A stretch of DNA of 64,000 nucleotides from Panacibacter ginsenosidivorans (lineage in GTDB: Bacteria > Bacteroidota > Bacteroidia > Chitinophagales > Chitinophagaceae), in NCBI RefSeq assembly GCF_007971225.1, contig NZ_CP042435.1:2049501-2113500 (forward strand). Direction: 5' to 3'. The position numbers and the translations under genes are program-made. The notes below the pieces were generated by a model. That model was not told the origin of the DNA. It made no database searches and worked only from the letters and a program-made list of their open reading frames with translations. Every line of letters starts with the position of its first letter. Position 1 is the stretch's first letter. This document shows positions 8,252-17,086 of the stretch, piece by piece.

Positions 8252-9082
8252 TTACTCTACCAATACGATCCCGTTCTTAGCAAAATCTATTTTATGTTGT
8301 TTGTATAATGCACCGGTACTCATCTTAAAAGTTTTCTTGCTCATACCAAAGAAGCTGTAAATATCTTCAGGTGTACTTTTATCATGATAAGGCAGGTAAC
8401 CATTATTATCCTTTAATAAGCGTAATATTTTCTCCGTTTCATTTTCCACTTTACTATAACCAGGCCTGTCAAGAATAATATCTATCTTATTATCGGCGCG
8501 AATGGTCTTAATAAAACCTTTCAACCTGTCTCCAACATGAATATCACGAAACACATCATTGAAATGCAGCAGGCCATTGTGTTTTCCGTTGATGAGCATT
8601 ACATAGCCAAGATCGCTTATACGCTGAACATACAGATCAGCTTCTTCGCCTTCTTTTACAGTCAGCTCCTCATTACTGATCTGCTTTTCAATTTTTTCTG
8701 TTGCCGCGATACGCCCCGTTTGTTCATCAATATAAATTTTTACAACGTATTCGCCACCAACTTTCATACGTGCAAGCTGCTGGGACTTGGCTACAAAAAT
8801 ATCTTTCATCAATCCCCAGTCCAGGAATGCGCCGTGCTCTGTTGTACTTACACATTTGAGTTTTACAATATCACCAACAATACCTTTGGGCTCCTGTGTT
8901 GTAGCGATTAAACGGTTATCAGAATCATGATAGAGAAATACTTTTATTTCATCACCAATACGCAGATCTTTTGGTGCAAATCTTACAGGCAACAGAATAC
9001 CTTCTTTACCATCATCAAGATAAAAACCGAAATCTACTTTGCGGGAAACTTTGAGCGTATTATAAACACCAACCTGTATCAT
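8252..9082 (-). CDS. CvfB-like S1 RNA-binding protein
   Basis: A 276-residue cytoplasmic protein resembling the CvfB/YitL family: tandem S1-like OB folds (GFYLDDGKEGILLP near the N-terminus, GAFLDWGLMKDIFV and GYVMLINGKHNGLLHFND further on) followed by a C-terminal winged-helix-like segment (TPEDIYSFFGMSKKTFKMSTGALYK, abridged). CvfB proteins bind RNA and affect expression of extracellular factors in Firmicutes; the role in Bacteroidota is not established. The frame stays open to 9166, but that extension runs into repeat arm 7. The ATG at 9082 (MIQVGVYNTLKV) matches the family N-terminus. Sole gene between arms 6 and 7. Confidence 0.85.
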   Translation of the reverse strand: MIQVGVYNTLKVSRKVDFGFYLDDGKEGILLPVRFAPKDLRIGDEIKVFLYHDSDNRLIATTQEPKGIVGDIVKLKCVSTTEHGAFLDWGLMKDIFVAKSQQLARMKVGGEYVVKIYIDEQTGRIAATEKIEKQISNEELTVKEGEEADLYVQRISDLGYVMLINGKHNGLLHFNDVFRDIHVGDRLKGFIKTIRADNKIDIILDRPGYSKVENETEKILRLLKDNNGYLPYHDKSTPEDIYSFFGMSKKTFKMSTGALYKQHKIDFAKNGIVLVE

Positions 9083-9147
9083 GAAAAAAATATATGCCGT
9101 AAAGATAGCATTATCATCCTGCATTATAAGTTGAATACCGTTATACA

Positions 9148-9206
9148 GTAAAAGTGTGCGACGCAACAGGAGATGCCATGAAACATAGAAGTCCGGCTCA
9201 TAAAAT
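9148..9206 (+). repeat. Intergenic repeat arm 7 (right type, GTG subtype)
   Basis: Core 9148-9167 (GTAAAAGTGTGCGACGCAAC), middle AGGAGATGCCATGAAA, tail GTCCGGCTCATAAAAT at 9191-9206. Closes the bracket around the CvfB-like gene. Confidence 0.87.
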
Positions 9207-9229
9207 ACTCATTGTCTCAATGCCTTTTT

Positions 9230-10297
9230 TTATAACTTAACCACCTGCCCTGTTCTTACACTTTCATCACACGCAAATGCAATACGCAAACTATTTACTG
9301 CATCTTCTACATGATCTGTAAGATCAACATCTTCTGTTATAGCTTTTAAAAAATACCGCTGCTCTCTGTTGCACAATTCCTGGTGGTCAGGTTCATCTTC
9401 CAGATGAATCCATTCATCGGGAAATTGAAATTCATTACTAATATCTATTTCTGCGCGATGCACACGTATGGCTTCTGTCTTGGTATGAGATTCAACAGAA
9501 TCTGACTTGCCTTTGCCCCCTGCATTCTCAGCAACAATCGACACACAACCTTTCGGACCAATCACATCTTTCACAAAGAATGCGGTCTCACTGATCATGG
9601 GTCCCCAGCCTGCTTCGTACCAGCCAACACTGCCATCTTCAAAACGAATCTGTAACTGTCCATAATTGTAGTTGCCTTCGGGTATATCTTCTGTAAGTCT
9701 TGCTCCTATTGCGTTTACCTGCACCGGTTTGCTGCGTGTCATCTGGCACATCACATCAATATAATGCACACCACAATCTACGATCGGGCTCAGGCTCTTC
9801 ATCAAATTGCGATGCACATCCCACATATAACCATGACTCTGCTGGTTCAAATTCATGCGCATTACCAATGGTTTACCAAGCGTGTGCGCTATTTCAATAA
9901 ACTTCTCCCACGATGGATGATGGCGAAGAATATAGCCGATCACCAGTTTCTTTCCCGCTTTCTTTGCGGCATCTGCAACACGCTGTGAGCCCTTTACTGT
10001 ATCTGCCAATGGCTTTTCTATAAACACATGACAACCTTTTTCAAAAGCCATGATGGCGTATTGCTCATGCGTATCAGGATACGTTGAAATACATACCGCA
10101 TCGGGGTTTGTAGCCTCAAGCGCAGTTGCATAATCATTGAACAACGCATAACCCCCGCCAAGTTTTTCATTCAATGTTTCTTTGCTTTTGCCTCTTGCCA
10201 CTATGCCGCAAATTTCAAAGTCATCTGTTATATGATATGCCATTGCATGCGATGCGCCCATGTTTCCGCACCCGACTACCAATACTTTTATTGCCAT
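9230..10297 (-). CDS. Gfo/Idh/MocA family oxidoreductase
   Basis: NAD(P)-dependent sugar- or inositol-type dehydrogenase, 355 residues, cytoplasmic. The Rossmann dinucleotide motif GCGNMGASH is at residues 9-17. The EKP motif of the family follows near residue 93 (HVFIEKPLADT), and the segment DCGVHYIDVM resembles the catalytic DxGxHxxD pattern. Start ATG at 10297. It is transcribed alone, between arms 7 and 8. Substrate unknown; no sugar-uptake genes adjoin it. A second, Tat-exported-looking member of the family lies at 12866-13978. Confidence 0.88.
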   Translation of the reverse strand: MAIKVLVVGCGNMGASHAMAYHITDDFEICGIVARGKSKETLNEKLGGGYALFNDYATALEATNPDAVCISTYPDTHEQYAIMAFEKGCHVFIEKPLADTVKGSQRVADAAKKAGKKLVIGYILRHHPSWEKFIEIAHTLGKPLVMRMNLNQQSHGYMWDVHRNLMKSLSPIVDCGVHYIDVMCQMTRSKPVQVNAIGARLTEDIPEGNYNYGQLQIRFEDGSVGWYEAGWGPMISETAFFVKDVIGPKGCVSIVAENAGGKGKSDSVESHTKTEAIRVHRAEIDISNEFQFPDEWIHLEDEPDHQELCNREQRYFLKAITEDVDLTDHVEDAVNSLRIAFACDESVRTGQVVKL

Positions 10298-10344
10298 AAA
10301 AAAAAGTTTGCTACGAAGTAAAGCACTTGTTGTGGATTGAAAGA

Positions 10345-10403
10345 ATTTTTTTGTACTAAGCTTTTAATATCTATTAAACTTTTGTTGCGTCGCACACTTG
10401 TGC
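10345..10403 (-). repeat. Intergenic repeat arm 8 (left type, GTG subtype)
   Basis: Core 10384-10403 (GTTGCGTCGCACACTTGTGC), exact complement in its first 18 bases of the core of arm 9, with which it encloses a four-gene block (10473-12758). Confidence 0.85.
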
Positions 10404-10472
10404 GGCGTCACTTCTATCGTCATTAAAAGCCACATGAATAGATTTGTACAAAGCCATGTGGGGTGAAGAAAG

Positions 10473-10739
10473 TTATTTAATCGAGTGAGTGTTTTTCAAT
10501 TCTTCATAACACTTTTCACATACCACTTTTGCATTATTGAAATTTTTGAATTCTTCGCTCATTTCCTCTTCTTGCTGAAAGAAAAACTCGCAGGCGTAGC
10601 ACCATGCTTGTAGATTATCTGGGTCTGAGTTATTTTCAATAAAGCCAACAGAGTCAACAGAATTTAAAAGATGGCAACAAACTATTGAAGCAATTCCTTT
10701 TCCATGAGCACAGTCGATTTCCAGTCTACTTTTTTCCAT
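10473..10739 (-). CDS. Small cysteine-rich hypothetical protein
   Basis: An 88-residue acidic protein I do not recognise by name. It carries HGKGIASIVCCHLL near residues 12-25, WCYAC around 46-50 and CEKC around 73-76, a spacing suggesting one or two zinc-binding sites. No signal peptide or membrane segment. Start ATG at 10739. First gene downstream of arm 8 in an accessory-looking block of minus-strand genes; nothing adjacent points to a function. Confidence 0.6.
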   Translation of the reverse strand: MEKSRLEIDCAHGKGIASIVCCHLLNSVDSVGFIENNSDPDNLQAWCYACEFFFQQEEEMSEEFKNFNNAKVVCEKCYEELKNTHSIK

Positions 10740-10781
10740 TTGTTCATTCGGCTTGTTGAAAATTTATCAACTAAAAACATT

Positions 10782-10806
10782 TCGGTCGGTGAGGACCATC
10801 GACCGA
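10782..10806 (-). terminator. Possible terminator hairpin behind the VOC gene
   Basis: TCGGTCG (10782-10788) pairs with CGACCGA (10800-10806) just past the VOC stop codon. On the minus strand the hairpin is followed by GAAATGTTTTTAG, an imperfect U-tract, so termination is possible but weak. Confidence 0.35.
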
Positions 10807-10830
10807 TAGAAGTAAGAAGCAATAATTAGT

Positions 10831-11250
10831 TTATCCTTTTTGCTGTTCTGTTGGAAATTTACTCATATCCATAAAGAAAACTTCCCAACTGTGACCGTCA
10901 AAGTCTTCTATGGTTCGCTGTTGCATAAACCCATAGTCTCTCATTTCATGTGGTTCAATTCCACCTGCATCAAGTCCGGCTGTCATTAATTCATTTACTT
11001 CATCTATACTGTCTAGTGATAAAGAATAAAGTGCTGCAAGATTGGTTTTGGTGTCTGCAATAGGTTTTGTTGCGAATGATGCAAACTTTTCGTGCGATAG
11101 TATCATAACAAAAATGTTATCACTCCATACCATGCATTTACCTGAGTCGTCAGAAAACTGAGGATTGTTGGTGAAGCCCAATGCAGTGTAAAAGCTCATT
11201 GATCTTTCCACATCTTTTACTGCTAAATTGATAAATACTTGTTTTGCCAT
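10831..11250 (-). CDS. VOC family (glyoxalase/bleomycin-resistance-like) protein
   Basis: A 139-residue vicinal-oxygen-chelate protein with one full pair of beta-alpha-beta-beta-beta modules: FINLAVKDVERSMSFYTALGF at the N-terminus (abridged) and DFDGHSWEVFFMD at about residues 117-129, the usual end of the second module. The subfamily has unknown or varied activities and often lacks a known substrate. Start ATG at 11250. Part of the minus-strand accessory block between arms 8 and 9; gaps of about 60-90 bp to neighbours leave co-transcription open. Confidence 0.8.
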   Translation of the reverse strand: MAKQVFINLAVKDVERSMSFYTALGFTNNPQFSDDSGKCMVWSDNIFVMILSHEKFASFATKPIADTKTNLAALYSLSLDSIDEVNELMTAGLDAGGIEPHEMRDYGFMQQRTIEDFDGHSWEVFFMDMSKFPTEQQKG

Positions 11251-11309
11251 AGTTAGTAATATTTAGTTATAAAACTTAACTTTAATTTTCTTTCGGTTGC
11301 CGAAAAAGA

Positions 11310-11879
11310 TCAGTCAATCGTCCTGATGATTTTAGCAGGAATGCCACCAACGATTGTATTGTCAGGAACATCTTTATTTACTACTGCACCCGCCGCAACA
11401 ACTGAATTTTCGCCGACAGTTATACCGGGCAATATAGTTGACCCTGCGCCTATCCATGCATTTCTTTTTAGGAGAATAGATTTAAGATCAAGTGACTTTC
11501 TATTTGATGGATCTAAAGGATGGTTTTCTGTAATAAGATTAACCTTAGGGCCTATCAGTACATCATCTTCAATAGTTATGCCGCCCAGGTCAAGAAAAGA
11601 ACAGGCATGATTTATAAATACTCTTTTACCAATGTTTATATGCTTCCCAAAGTTTGTATAAAATGGCATAAATATGGTAGTGCTTTTATCGATTTCTTTT
11701 CCGGTGATCTCACTCAAACGTTCCCGTATTTGATCAACGCTGGCAGAAGTATTAAGTGCGGCAGATAATTCAATGGTTCGCTGAACAACTTTCCACATCT
11801 CCGGCAATTGTGGGTCATTATCAGGAATTAATCCTCCTGCAAGCATTCTTTCAAAAATGCTATTATTATCGTTGTTCAT
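11310..11879 (-). CDS. Left-handed beta-helix acetyltransferase (maltose/galactoside O-acetyltransferase type)
   Basis: A 189-residue acyltransferase of the CysE/LacA/NodL group, expected to transfer acetyl from acetyl-CoA to a sugar hydroxyl. Hexapeptide repeats are visible (IGKRVFINHACSF, ITIEDDVLIGPKV, NAWIGAGSTILPGITVGENS, VVAAGAVVNKDVPDNTIVGG), including the VLIGPKVNLITENHP segment typical of this subfamily. Unusual N-terminal section of about 60 residues (MNNDNNSIFERMLAGGLIP) resembles that of LacA-like relatives. Start ATG at 11879. Acceptor unknown; no adjacent glycan genes. Confidence 0.82.
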   Translation of the reverse strand: MNNDNNSIFERMLAGGLIPDNDPQLPEMWKVVQRTIELSAALNTSASVDQIRERLSEITGKEIDKSTTIFMPFYTNFGKHINIGKRVFINHACSFLDLGGITIEDDVLIGPKVNLITENHPLDPSNRKSLDLKSILLKRNAWIGAGSTILPGITVGENSVVAAGAVVNKDVPDNTIVGGIPAKIIRTID

Positions 11880-12059
11880 ACCTGGTTAAATTTTTTTACG
11901 TTCTTATCTCTTACATTTATTATCCAGAAGGTTTCAAAGCTAAAAAATTATCCCGCATTTTTATTTGTTGCTGTTTTTTAGATGCTATCGAAAAATGAAC
12001 CTTACCCAAAGGGTTTGGGAGGTACGGATGGCAGGGAAAAATAATTAGCAGAATAAAAA

Positions 12060-12758
12060 TTACTCTTCAAATTCATCCACCAGTTGGGCAAGCAACTGTT
12101 TGCTGTATGGCAGCCACACTTTTTTCTTTACATCAAATATTTGCGCAAGATGCGGATTAGGAAATAATTTATAATCAAACTTATTATACCCATAAGCAAT
12201 ATAACCGGGATAATAAAACTGCAGTTGATTTTCTATGGCATATTGCATCTTCAGCAGCATAAGGTATTTTCCTAAACTATATTTCCTGTATGCAGGATCG
12301 TAAAAGTTCATAATGCCTGCAATAGCTTCCGACCCTTTATCATAAATACCGGCTGCGATTAATTTAGCACCGTCTCTTATTTCAATGATCGCTGAATCAA
12401 ATAAATTATGATGAAATCCTGCAGTAAATGCTTCCCCAAATAAGAAATCCTGCATTGTGGGTGGCGCGTCAAAATTTACTTTATCAAGATATAGCTTGTA
12501 AAGTTCTTCTATCTCTGTGTGTATAAAAAAATCCCTGTTGCCAATTTCAAAAAAACTATTGGCTGTAAGAAGTTTCTGCGGTTTGTTATCAAAGTAAAAA
12601 TCAGCAAGGGGATAGCGCAACCAAAACACATGGTAAATATTTCCTTTATCCCAAATTAGATTAGTTGTAAAAATATCCTGTCGCATTCTATAACAGCCCT
12701 GGGCAAGAAAATTATCCAGCAATGCACCATTAAATTTTATATGCTCATGTGCTTTCAT
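12060..12758 (-). CDS. Arginyl-tRNA--protein transferase-like (Ate1/Bpt) protein
   Basis: A 232-residue protein with a GNAT-like C-terminal half resembling arginyl/leucyl-tRNA-protein transferases: AAGIYDKGSEAIAGIMNFYD, then YRKYSLGKYLMLLKMQYA and FYYPGYIAYG (about 140-200), the block that in Ate1 and Bpt carries the acyl transfer. The classical N-terminal cysteine cluster of Ate1 is not evident, so N-end-rule activity is inference. Start ATG at 12758; the stop is the last position before a short AT-rich gap. Last gene of the block bracketed by arms 8 and 9. Confidence 0.6.
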   Translation of the reverse strand: MKAHEHIKFNGALLDNFLAQGCYRMRQDIFTTNLIWDKGNIYHVFWLRYPLADFYFDNKPQKLLTANSFFEIGNRDFFIHTEIEELYKLYLDKVNFDAPPTMQDFLFGEAFTAGFHHNLFDSAIIEIRDGAKLIAAGIYDKGSEAIAGIMNFYDPAYRKYSLGKYLMLLKMQYAIENQLQFYYPGYIAYGYNKFDYKLFPNPHLAQIFDVKKKVWLPYSKQLLAQLVDEFEE

Positions 12759-12803
12759 TATGGGCTGCTATTTTCAAACATCATTGCTTATATTATTTAT
12801 ACA

Positions 12804-12865
12804 GTACAAGTGTGCGACGCAACAAATGCTACATATTTATTCGTTTGCCTGGCTCCAAAAAAAAC
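12804..12865 (+). repeat. Intergenic repeat arm 9 (right type, GTG subtype)
   Basis: Core 12804-12823 (GTACAAGTGTGCGACGCAAC). The tail CCTGGCTCCAAAAAAAAC runs up to the stop codon of the oxidoreductase gene at 12866. Confidence 0.87.
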
Positions 12866-13978
12866 TTACAACTTCAGCGCAACTTTCTTTCCTGTTTTAA
12901 TAGCTTCAAAAATGGCATCAATGATCTTCAGGTCTTTTACCGCTTCTTCGCCATCCACAGGCACCACAGGTTGTATGCCTTCAAAGATCAGTTCTGACAT
13001 ACCATCCATTTGCAATGTTTGATGCGTGATGTGTGGCTGCGTTAATTCTCCTTTGTGTGTGTGACCTTGAATGGGTCCATAACCGGTTGAAGGCTGCATT
13101 TCGGCAAAACCCTTATCGCCATCAAGAAAAAATTTATCAAGGTTATTTAAACTATACGTTGATAAACAGGAAGCCACGGCACCACCAGGGAAGCCCAGTT
13201 GAAACGTAATAGTTTCATCAATACCTTCTTTGAATTTTTCAGGATTTGTTTTTACTTCCTGTGCCGTGACCCAAATAGGTTCTTCACCGATCATGTAGCG
13301 TGCACCATTAACAGAATAAATGCCAATGTCCATCATGGCGCCGCCGCCGGATAATGCTTTATTCAAACGCCATTGTGTTGGATCACCAATAATAAAGCCG
13401 CTCAACCCCTGGAAGAATAATACTTTGCCAAACTCGCCTGCATTGCGCATACGAATTACTTCAAGCGTTTTTGGTTCGTAGTGCATACGGTAACCAACCA
13501 ATAATTTTACACCGGCCTTTTTGCATGCATCCACCATTTCCTGTGCGTCTTTTGCATTGATTGACATTGGTTTTTCAGAAATCACATGTTTGCCCGCTTT
13601 TGCCACCCGCATTGCCGCTTCTTTATGTAATGCATTCGGTGTAATAATGTACACGGCATCAATATCAGGATTGTTTTTTATCGCATCGTATGTTTCATAG
13701 TTATAACAATTCTTTTCAGGAATGCCGTACTTGCTTTGCCAGGCTGTTAGCTTAGAAGGCGTGCCACTTATAGCACCCACCAACTTTGCCTTTTTACAAC
13801 TTTGCATGGCATCTGCCACACGTGTACCATAACTGCCCAAACCTAAAATAGCTACACGCAAAATTGGTCCATCATAAGGCTTGTCATCTTTTGTTGCAGC
13901 AACACTTTTCGCACTGAGAAATGGAATTACTGCAGCAGATAAAGAGATTTTTTGTAAGAAGTCGCGGCGTGAACTCAT
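12866..13978 (-). CDS. Gfo/Idh/MocA family oxidoreductase with Tat-type signal
   Basis: A 370-residue dehydrogenase beginning MSSRRDFLQKISLSAAVIPF, a twin-arginine signal (SRRDFL), so the folded enzyme with bound cofactor is probably exported to the periplasm. The Rossmann motif GLGSYGTRVA follows at about 46-55, EKP near 133 (HVISEKPMS) and GGGAMMDIGIYSVN around 215-228. Resembles glucose-fructose oxidoreductase-type members. The frame extends to 14107, but that portion is encoded by repeat arm 10; the ATG at 13978 is the start. Bounded by arms 9 and 10. Confidence 0.88.
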   Translation of the reverse strand: MSSRRDFLQKISLSAAVIPFLSAKSVAATKDDKPYDGPILRVAILGLGSYGTRVADAMQSCKKAKLVGAISGTPSKLTAWQSKYGIPEKNCYNYETYDAIKNNPDIDAVYIITPNALHKEAAMRVAKAGKHVISEKPMSINAKDAQEMVDACKKAGVKLLVGYRMHYEPKTLEVIRMRNAGEFGKVLFFQGLSGFIIGDPTQWRLNKALSGGGAMMDIGIYSVNGARYMIGEEPIWVTAQEVKTNPEKFKEGIDETITFQLGFPGGAVASCLSTYSLNNLDKFFLDGDKGFAEMQPSTGYGPIQGHTHKGELTQPHITHQTLQMDGMSELIFEGIQPVVPVDGEEAVKDLKIIDAIFEAIKTGKKVALKL

Positions 13979-14005
13979 AGCAAAATGTTTATTGATTTTT
14001 GAAAA

Positions 14006-14064
14006 TATTTTATGATACGAACTGTGGTTTTTTATGGCGTCTTCGTTGCGTCGCAATCCTTTCA
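14006..14064 (-). repeat. Intergenic repeat arm 10 (left type, degenerate core)
   Basis: Core 14045-14064 keeps GTTGCGTCGCA but its inner half has diverged (ATCCTTTCA). Preceded by TTTTATGGCGTCTTC, the usual middle segment. With arm 11 it brackets the DUF1349 gene. Confidence 0.75.
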
Positions 14065-14204
14065 ACGCTTCAGCTAACGGCAACTTTGAAAACATTATAA
14101 AAGACAAGCTAAATTTATGCAGCTTTTAAGAATGAAGTTAATACTATCACATCAAAAATGCATTGTTTATATTCGGGTAGAATTTAAAATTTAAAGTAGC
14201 TTTC

Positions 14205-14867
14205 ATGAAAAAAATAAAATCTATTATAAGTTTACTGTTTGCCGTTTGGTTTGCAACAATTACAAATGCTCAAACGATTACTGTTCCGGGAATTCCTTAT
14301 CCGTTGCATTGTGATATTCAGCCATTACATTCTTCGGTAAAAGGCAATACCATAACAATGGTTGCTGGCAAGAAAACAGATATGTTCCGCGATCCAAATG
14401 TTACCTATAACACAGACAATGCTCCAAAGCTTTTATTTAAACCCGCAGACAATTTTGTATTAACAGCTTCTATTCAGCATGCGTTTGCAAACAAATGGGA
14501 TGGTGGCGCCATTATTTTAAAAAGTGATAGCCTGAACTGGGTAAAATTTTGTTTTGAAAAAGACTATGCAGGAGGGAAAAGAGTAGTAAGCGTGGTAACA
14601 AAAGATATCTCCGATGATTGCAATTCAGTTGAAATAGCGGGCAATAAAGTATTTTATAAAATAGCAAAAGCTGATAATGTAATTACGTTGTATTATTCTT
14701 TAGAAGGAAAAAGATGGTTTCTTGTTCGTCATTTTCAATTTGATGCCAGGCCGGAATTTGAAGTAGGCTTTCTTGCACAATCACCAACAGGCACAAGCTG
14801 CACCGTTACTTTTTCTGATATATTATATGAGGAAAGAAAAATTTCAGATCCATATACCGGAGAGTAG
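14205..14867 (+). CDS. Secreted DUF1349 (concanavalin-like) protein
   Basis: A 220-residue exported protein with signal peptide MKKIKSIISLLFAVWFATIT...NAQ (cleavage near residue 22). The rest matches the DUF1349 group, a concanavalin A-like beta-sandwich: WDGGAIILKSDSLNWVKFCFE near the middle (abridged), VVTKDISDDCNSVEI, and GKRWFLVRHF with GFLAQSPTGTSCTVTF at the end. Family members are thought to bind or process carbohydrates; activity unproven. Start ATG at 14205. Sole gene between arms 10 and 11. Confidence 0.8.
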   Translation: MKKIKSIISLLFAVWFATITNAQTITVPGIPYPLHCDIQPLHSSVKGNTITMVAGKKTDMFRDPNVTYNTDNAPKLLFKPADNFVLTASIQHAFANKWDGGAIILKSDSLNWVKFCFEKDYAGGKRVVSVVTKDISDDCNSVEIAGNKVFYKIAKADNVITLYYSLEGKRWFLVRHFQFDARPEFEVGFLAQSPTGTSCTVTFSDILYEERKISDPYTGE

Positions 14868-14879
14868 TAATAACAGAAC

Positions 14880-14941
14880 GTACAAGTGTGCGACGCAACA
14901 GCAGCTTCATGTATATTCAATTGCCGGGCTCATAAAAATTA
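14880..14941 (+). repeat. Intergenic repeat arm 11 (right type, GTG subtype)
   Basis: Core 14880-14899 (GTACAAGTGTGCGACGCAAC), tail GCCGGGCTCATAAAAATTA. The final TTA is the stop codon (minus strand) of the SAM-hydrolase-family gene at 14939-14941. Confidence 0.88.
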
Positions 14942-15841
14942 CTCCTTTTTAATCTCCACACTCCAATCCGCTCCGCTATACACTTTATTTTTTGCAGAGA
15001 AATTATCCATATTTAATGCAAAGGAAATATTGAGTAAGCTGTTGAGATAACACAAAGCCTTTCCTTCTGCAACTGCTGAAAACGTAGTTGCATAAGGCAT
15101 GGTACCTTCATACACTTTATCGTTGTTATGGAAAACAGTTACATGTATCTGATCTCCTGTCTGCATGTTTAATTTGCTGAATGTTGCTTTATCAATATTT
15201 GTCCAGACATTGCCATACTGAATATCAAGAATGGGAATATTGCCTTTGATGATATTGTTTTCAAAGACAGGCTTTTGATAATCGATGGTCACCACTTTAG
15301 GAGGAAGCAAAGGGCCCACTCCGGAAAATTTTATTACACCATCTGCCAATCTTGCACCGGTATATGCATATACATCGCGGCCATGAAAAGTATAAGAATC
15401 ACCCGAACCTTTTAAACGGTTCTTTGTTTCATCGATCTCTCTTATAGAATCTATACCAAGGCTTTCAGCAACCAAAGTAAGTGTTCCGTTGTCTGGTGTC
15501 ACAAAAAAGTGACCGCTCTTTGTTTTTAACACAACAGATTTTCTTGCACTGCCCACACCGGGATCAATAACGGAAACAAACACCGTACCGGCGGGCCAGT
15601 ATTGCGCGGTTTGTTTTAAACGATAGCCGGCTTCCCAAATATTGTAAGCAGGAATTTCATGAGTAAGATCGAAAAGTTTAAGATCGGCGGAAACGCCCAT
15701 GGCTACTCCTTTCATAGCAGAAACGGCACCATCTTTCAAGCCAAAATCTGTTTGAAAAACAACGATCTTATTTTGCGCAAATGTTTGTATAAATATTATG
15801 CAACAGGCAAGCGTTGCAACAACACGATTGTGCTTATTCAT
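14939..15841 (-). CDS. Secreted SAM hydrolase / fluorinase-family (DUF62) protein
   Basis: Member of the S-adenosyl-L-methionine hydroxide adenosyltransferase family, enzymes that cleave SAM to adenosine and methionine. Family motifs are present: QTDFGLKDGAV near residue 30, VIDPGVGSARKSVV around 90, PDNGTLT and FHGRDVYAYTGARLADG. Length about 300 is typical. Unlike textbook cytoplasmic members, it starts MNKHNRVVATLACCIIFIQT followed by FAQ, a clear signal peptide, so the protein should be periplasmic or surface-exposed. ATG at 15841 chosen; the frame extends to 15904 without family resemblance. Divergent from the prenyl synthase gene. Confidence 0.85.
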   Translation of the reverse strand: MNKHNRVVATLACCIIFIQTFAQNKIVVFQTDFGLKDGAVSAMKGVAMGVSADLKLFDLTHEIPAYNIWEAGYRLKQTAQYWPAGTVFVSVIDPGVGSARKSVVLKTKSGHFFVTPDNGTLTLVAESLGIDSIREIDETKNRLKGSGDSYTFHGRDVYAYTGARLADGVIKFSGVGPLLPPKVVTIDYQKPVFENNIIKGNIPILDIQYGNVWTNIDKATFSKLNMQTGDQIHVTVFHNNDKVYEGTMPYATTFSAVAEGKALCYLNSLLNISFALNMDNFSAKNKVYSGADWSVEIKKE

Positions 15842-15972
15842 ATTTCCAGCTTTTCGGCAAATATAAAAAGCAGTTTTCATGCCTGGCATAAATAACAAAA
15901 ACACAAATCAAACATCTTTACAGCAGGCTTTTGATTTTCTTGGTACTTTAGCGGATATACTTAAACAGCATT

Positions 15973-16938
15973 ATGCATTCATTTGAACAATTAGCAGATT
16001 TATTTAAGAAGAGATTTGAAACAAAACATTTCCCTGCAACGCCGCAGAGTCTTTACGAGTCCTGCGATTATTTTCTTTCTATTGGTGGCAAGAGAGTAAG
16101 GCCGGTGATGTGCCTGATGGGGAATGAACTGTTTGACGAGATCAATCCTGATGCGTGGTACGTGGCAACTGCAATAGAACTCTTTCACAATTTTACATTG
16201 ATGCATGATGATATTATGGATGCAGCGCCACTGCGCCGTGGTATGCAAACGGTGCATACAAAGTTTGGCAATAATACGGCATTGCTTGGCGGTGATGTAA
16301 TGCTGGTGGTGGCTTATGATTACCTGAATAAGATCAACAATACATATTTGCATAAAGTGATTGCCTTGTTCAATAAAACAGCAAGAGAGGTTTGTGAAGG
16401 ACAGCAACTGGATATGGATTATGAAAAACAACAAAGCATAAGCCTGGATGATTACATACGAATGATAGAACTAAAGACTTCTGTTTTACTTGCAGCAAGT
16501 TTGCAATTGGGTGCCATTCTTGGCGGTGCCAGCGAAGGAAACCGCCAGCATATTTATGAATTCGGCAGAAACCTGGGGATTGCTTTTCAAATACAGGACG
16601 ATTATTTAGATGCATTTGGCGACCCTCAAAAATTTGGTAAAGATGTAGGCGGCGATATTCGCCAGAATAAAAAAACCTTTCTGTTAATTCATGTATTAGA
16701 AGCTGCAAACTCAGCACAGAAAAAAACATTACTGCAACTGATGGAAGAAAACCCTGCTGATAAAGTGCAACGTGTATTGGAAATATTTAAAGCATGTAAT
16801 GTAGATGAATGGGCCTGGCAACTGAAACAGCAATACATGGACAAAGCAATGCAGCATCTTGATGCGGTGGCTGTGGTTTCTTCCAGGAAAAAGTCATTGA
16901 TGGAATTGGCGAATTTTTTGGTGCAAAGAGAGCATTGA
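15973..16938 (+). CDS. Polyprenyl (geranylgeranyl/farnesyl-type) diphosphate synthase
   Basis: Trans-isoprenyl diphosphate synthase condensing IPP with allylic diphosphates. GGKRVRP (38-44), the first aspartate-rich motif DDIMD (79-83) and the second QDDYLD (about 207-212) are intact. The fifth residue before the first motif is Phe74, a bulky side chain that in characterised enzymes limits product length to C15-C20; this is a prediction. Length 321. Single gene, followed by arm 12 about 50 bp after its stop. Confidence 0.9.
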   Translation: MHSFEQLADLFKKRFETKHFPATPQSLYESCDYFLSIGGKRVRPVMCLMGNELFDEINPDAWYVATAIELFHNFTLMHDDIMDAAPLRRGMQTVHTKFGNNTALLGGDVMLVVAYDYLNKINNTYLHKVIALFNKTAREVCEGQQLDMDYEKQQSISLDDYIRMIELKTSVLLAASLQLGAILGGASEGNRQHIYEFGRNLGIAFQIQDDYLDAFGDPQKFGKDVGGDIRQNKKTFLLIHVLEAANSAQKKTLLQLMEENPADKVQRVLEIFKACNVDEWAWQLKQQYMDKAMQHLDAVAVVSSRKKSLMELANFLVQREH

Positions 16939-16986
16939 TATACCCCAACCCCAAAAGAAGTAGTGGTTGCACTTTTAAAAGCATTT

Positions 16987-17045
16987 CTATTTTTGGTAAC
17001 CAACTATAGTGCAAATAGCATCTTCGTTGCGTCGCACTCTTGTAC
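16987..17045 (-). repeat. Intergenic repeat arm 12 (left type, GAG subtype)
   Basis: Core 17026-17045 (GTTGCGTCGCACTCTTGTAC). Opens the bracket around the first DinB gene. Confidence 0.87.
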
Positions 17046-17086
17046 TGTTGAATGAAAACTGAACATTTAAATATCAATTACAGATC

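Noticed and set aside
16000-17077. Long minus-strand frames opposite the polyprenyl synthase gene
   Set aside because: They are shadows of a gene with unmistakable DDxxD motifs on the plus strand.
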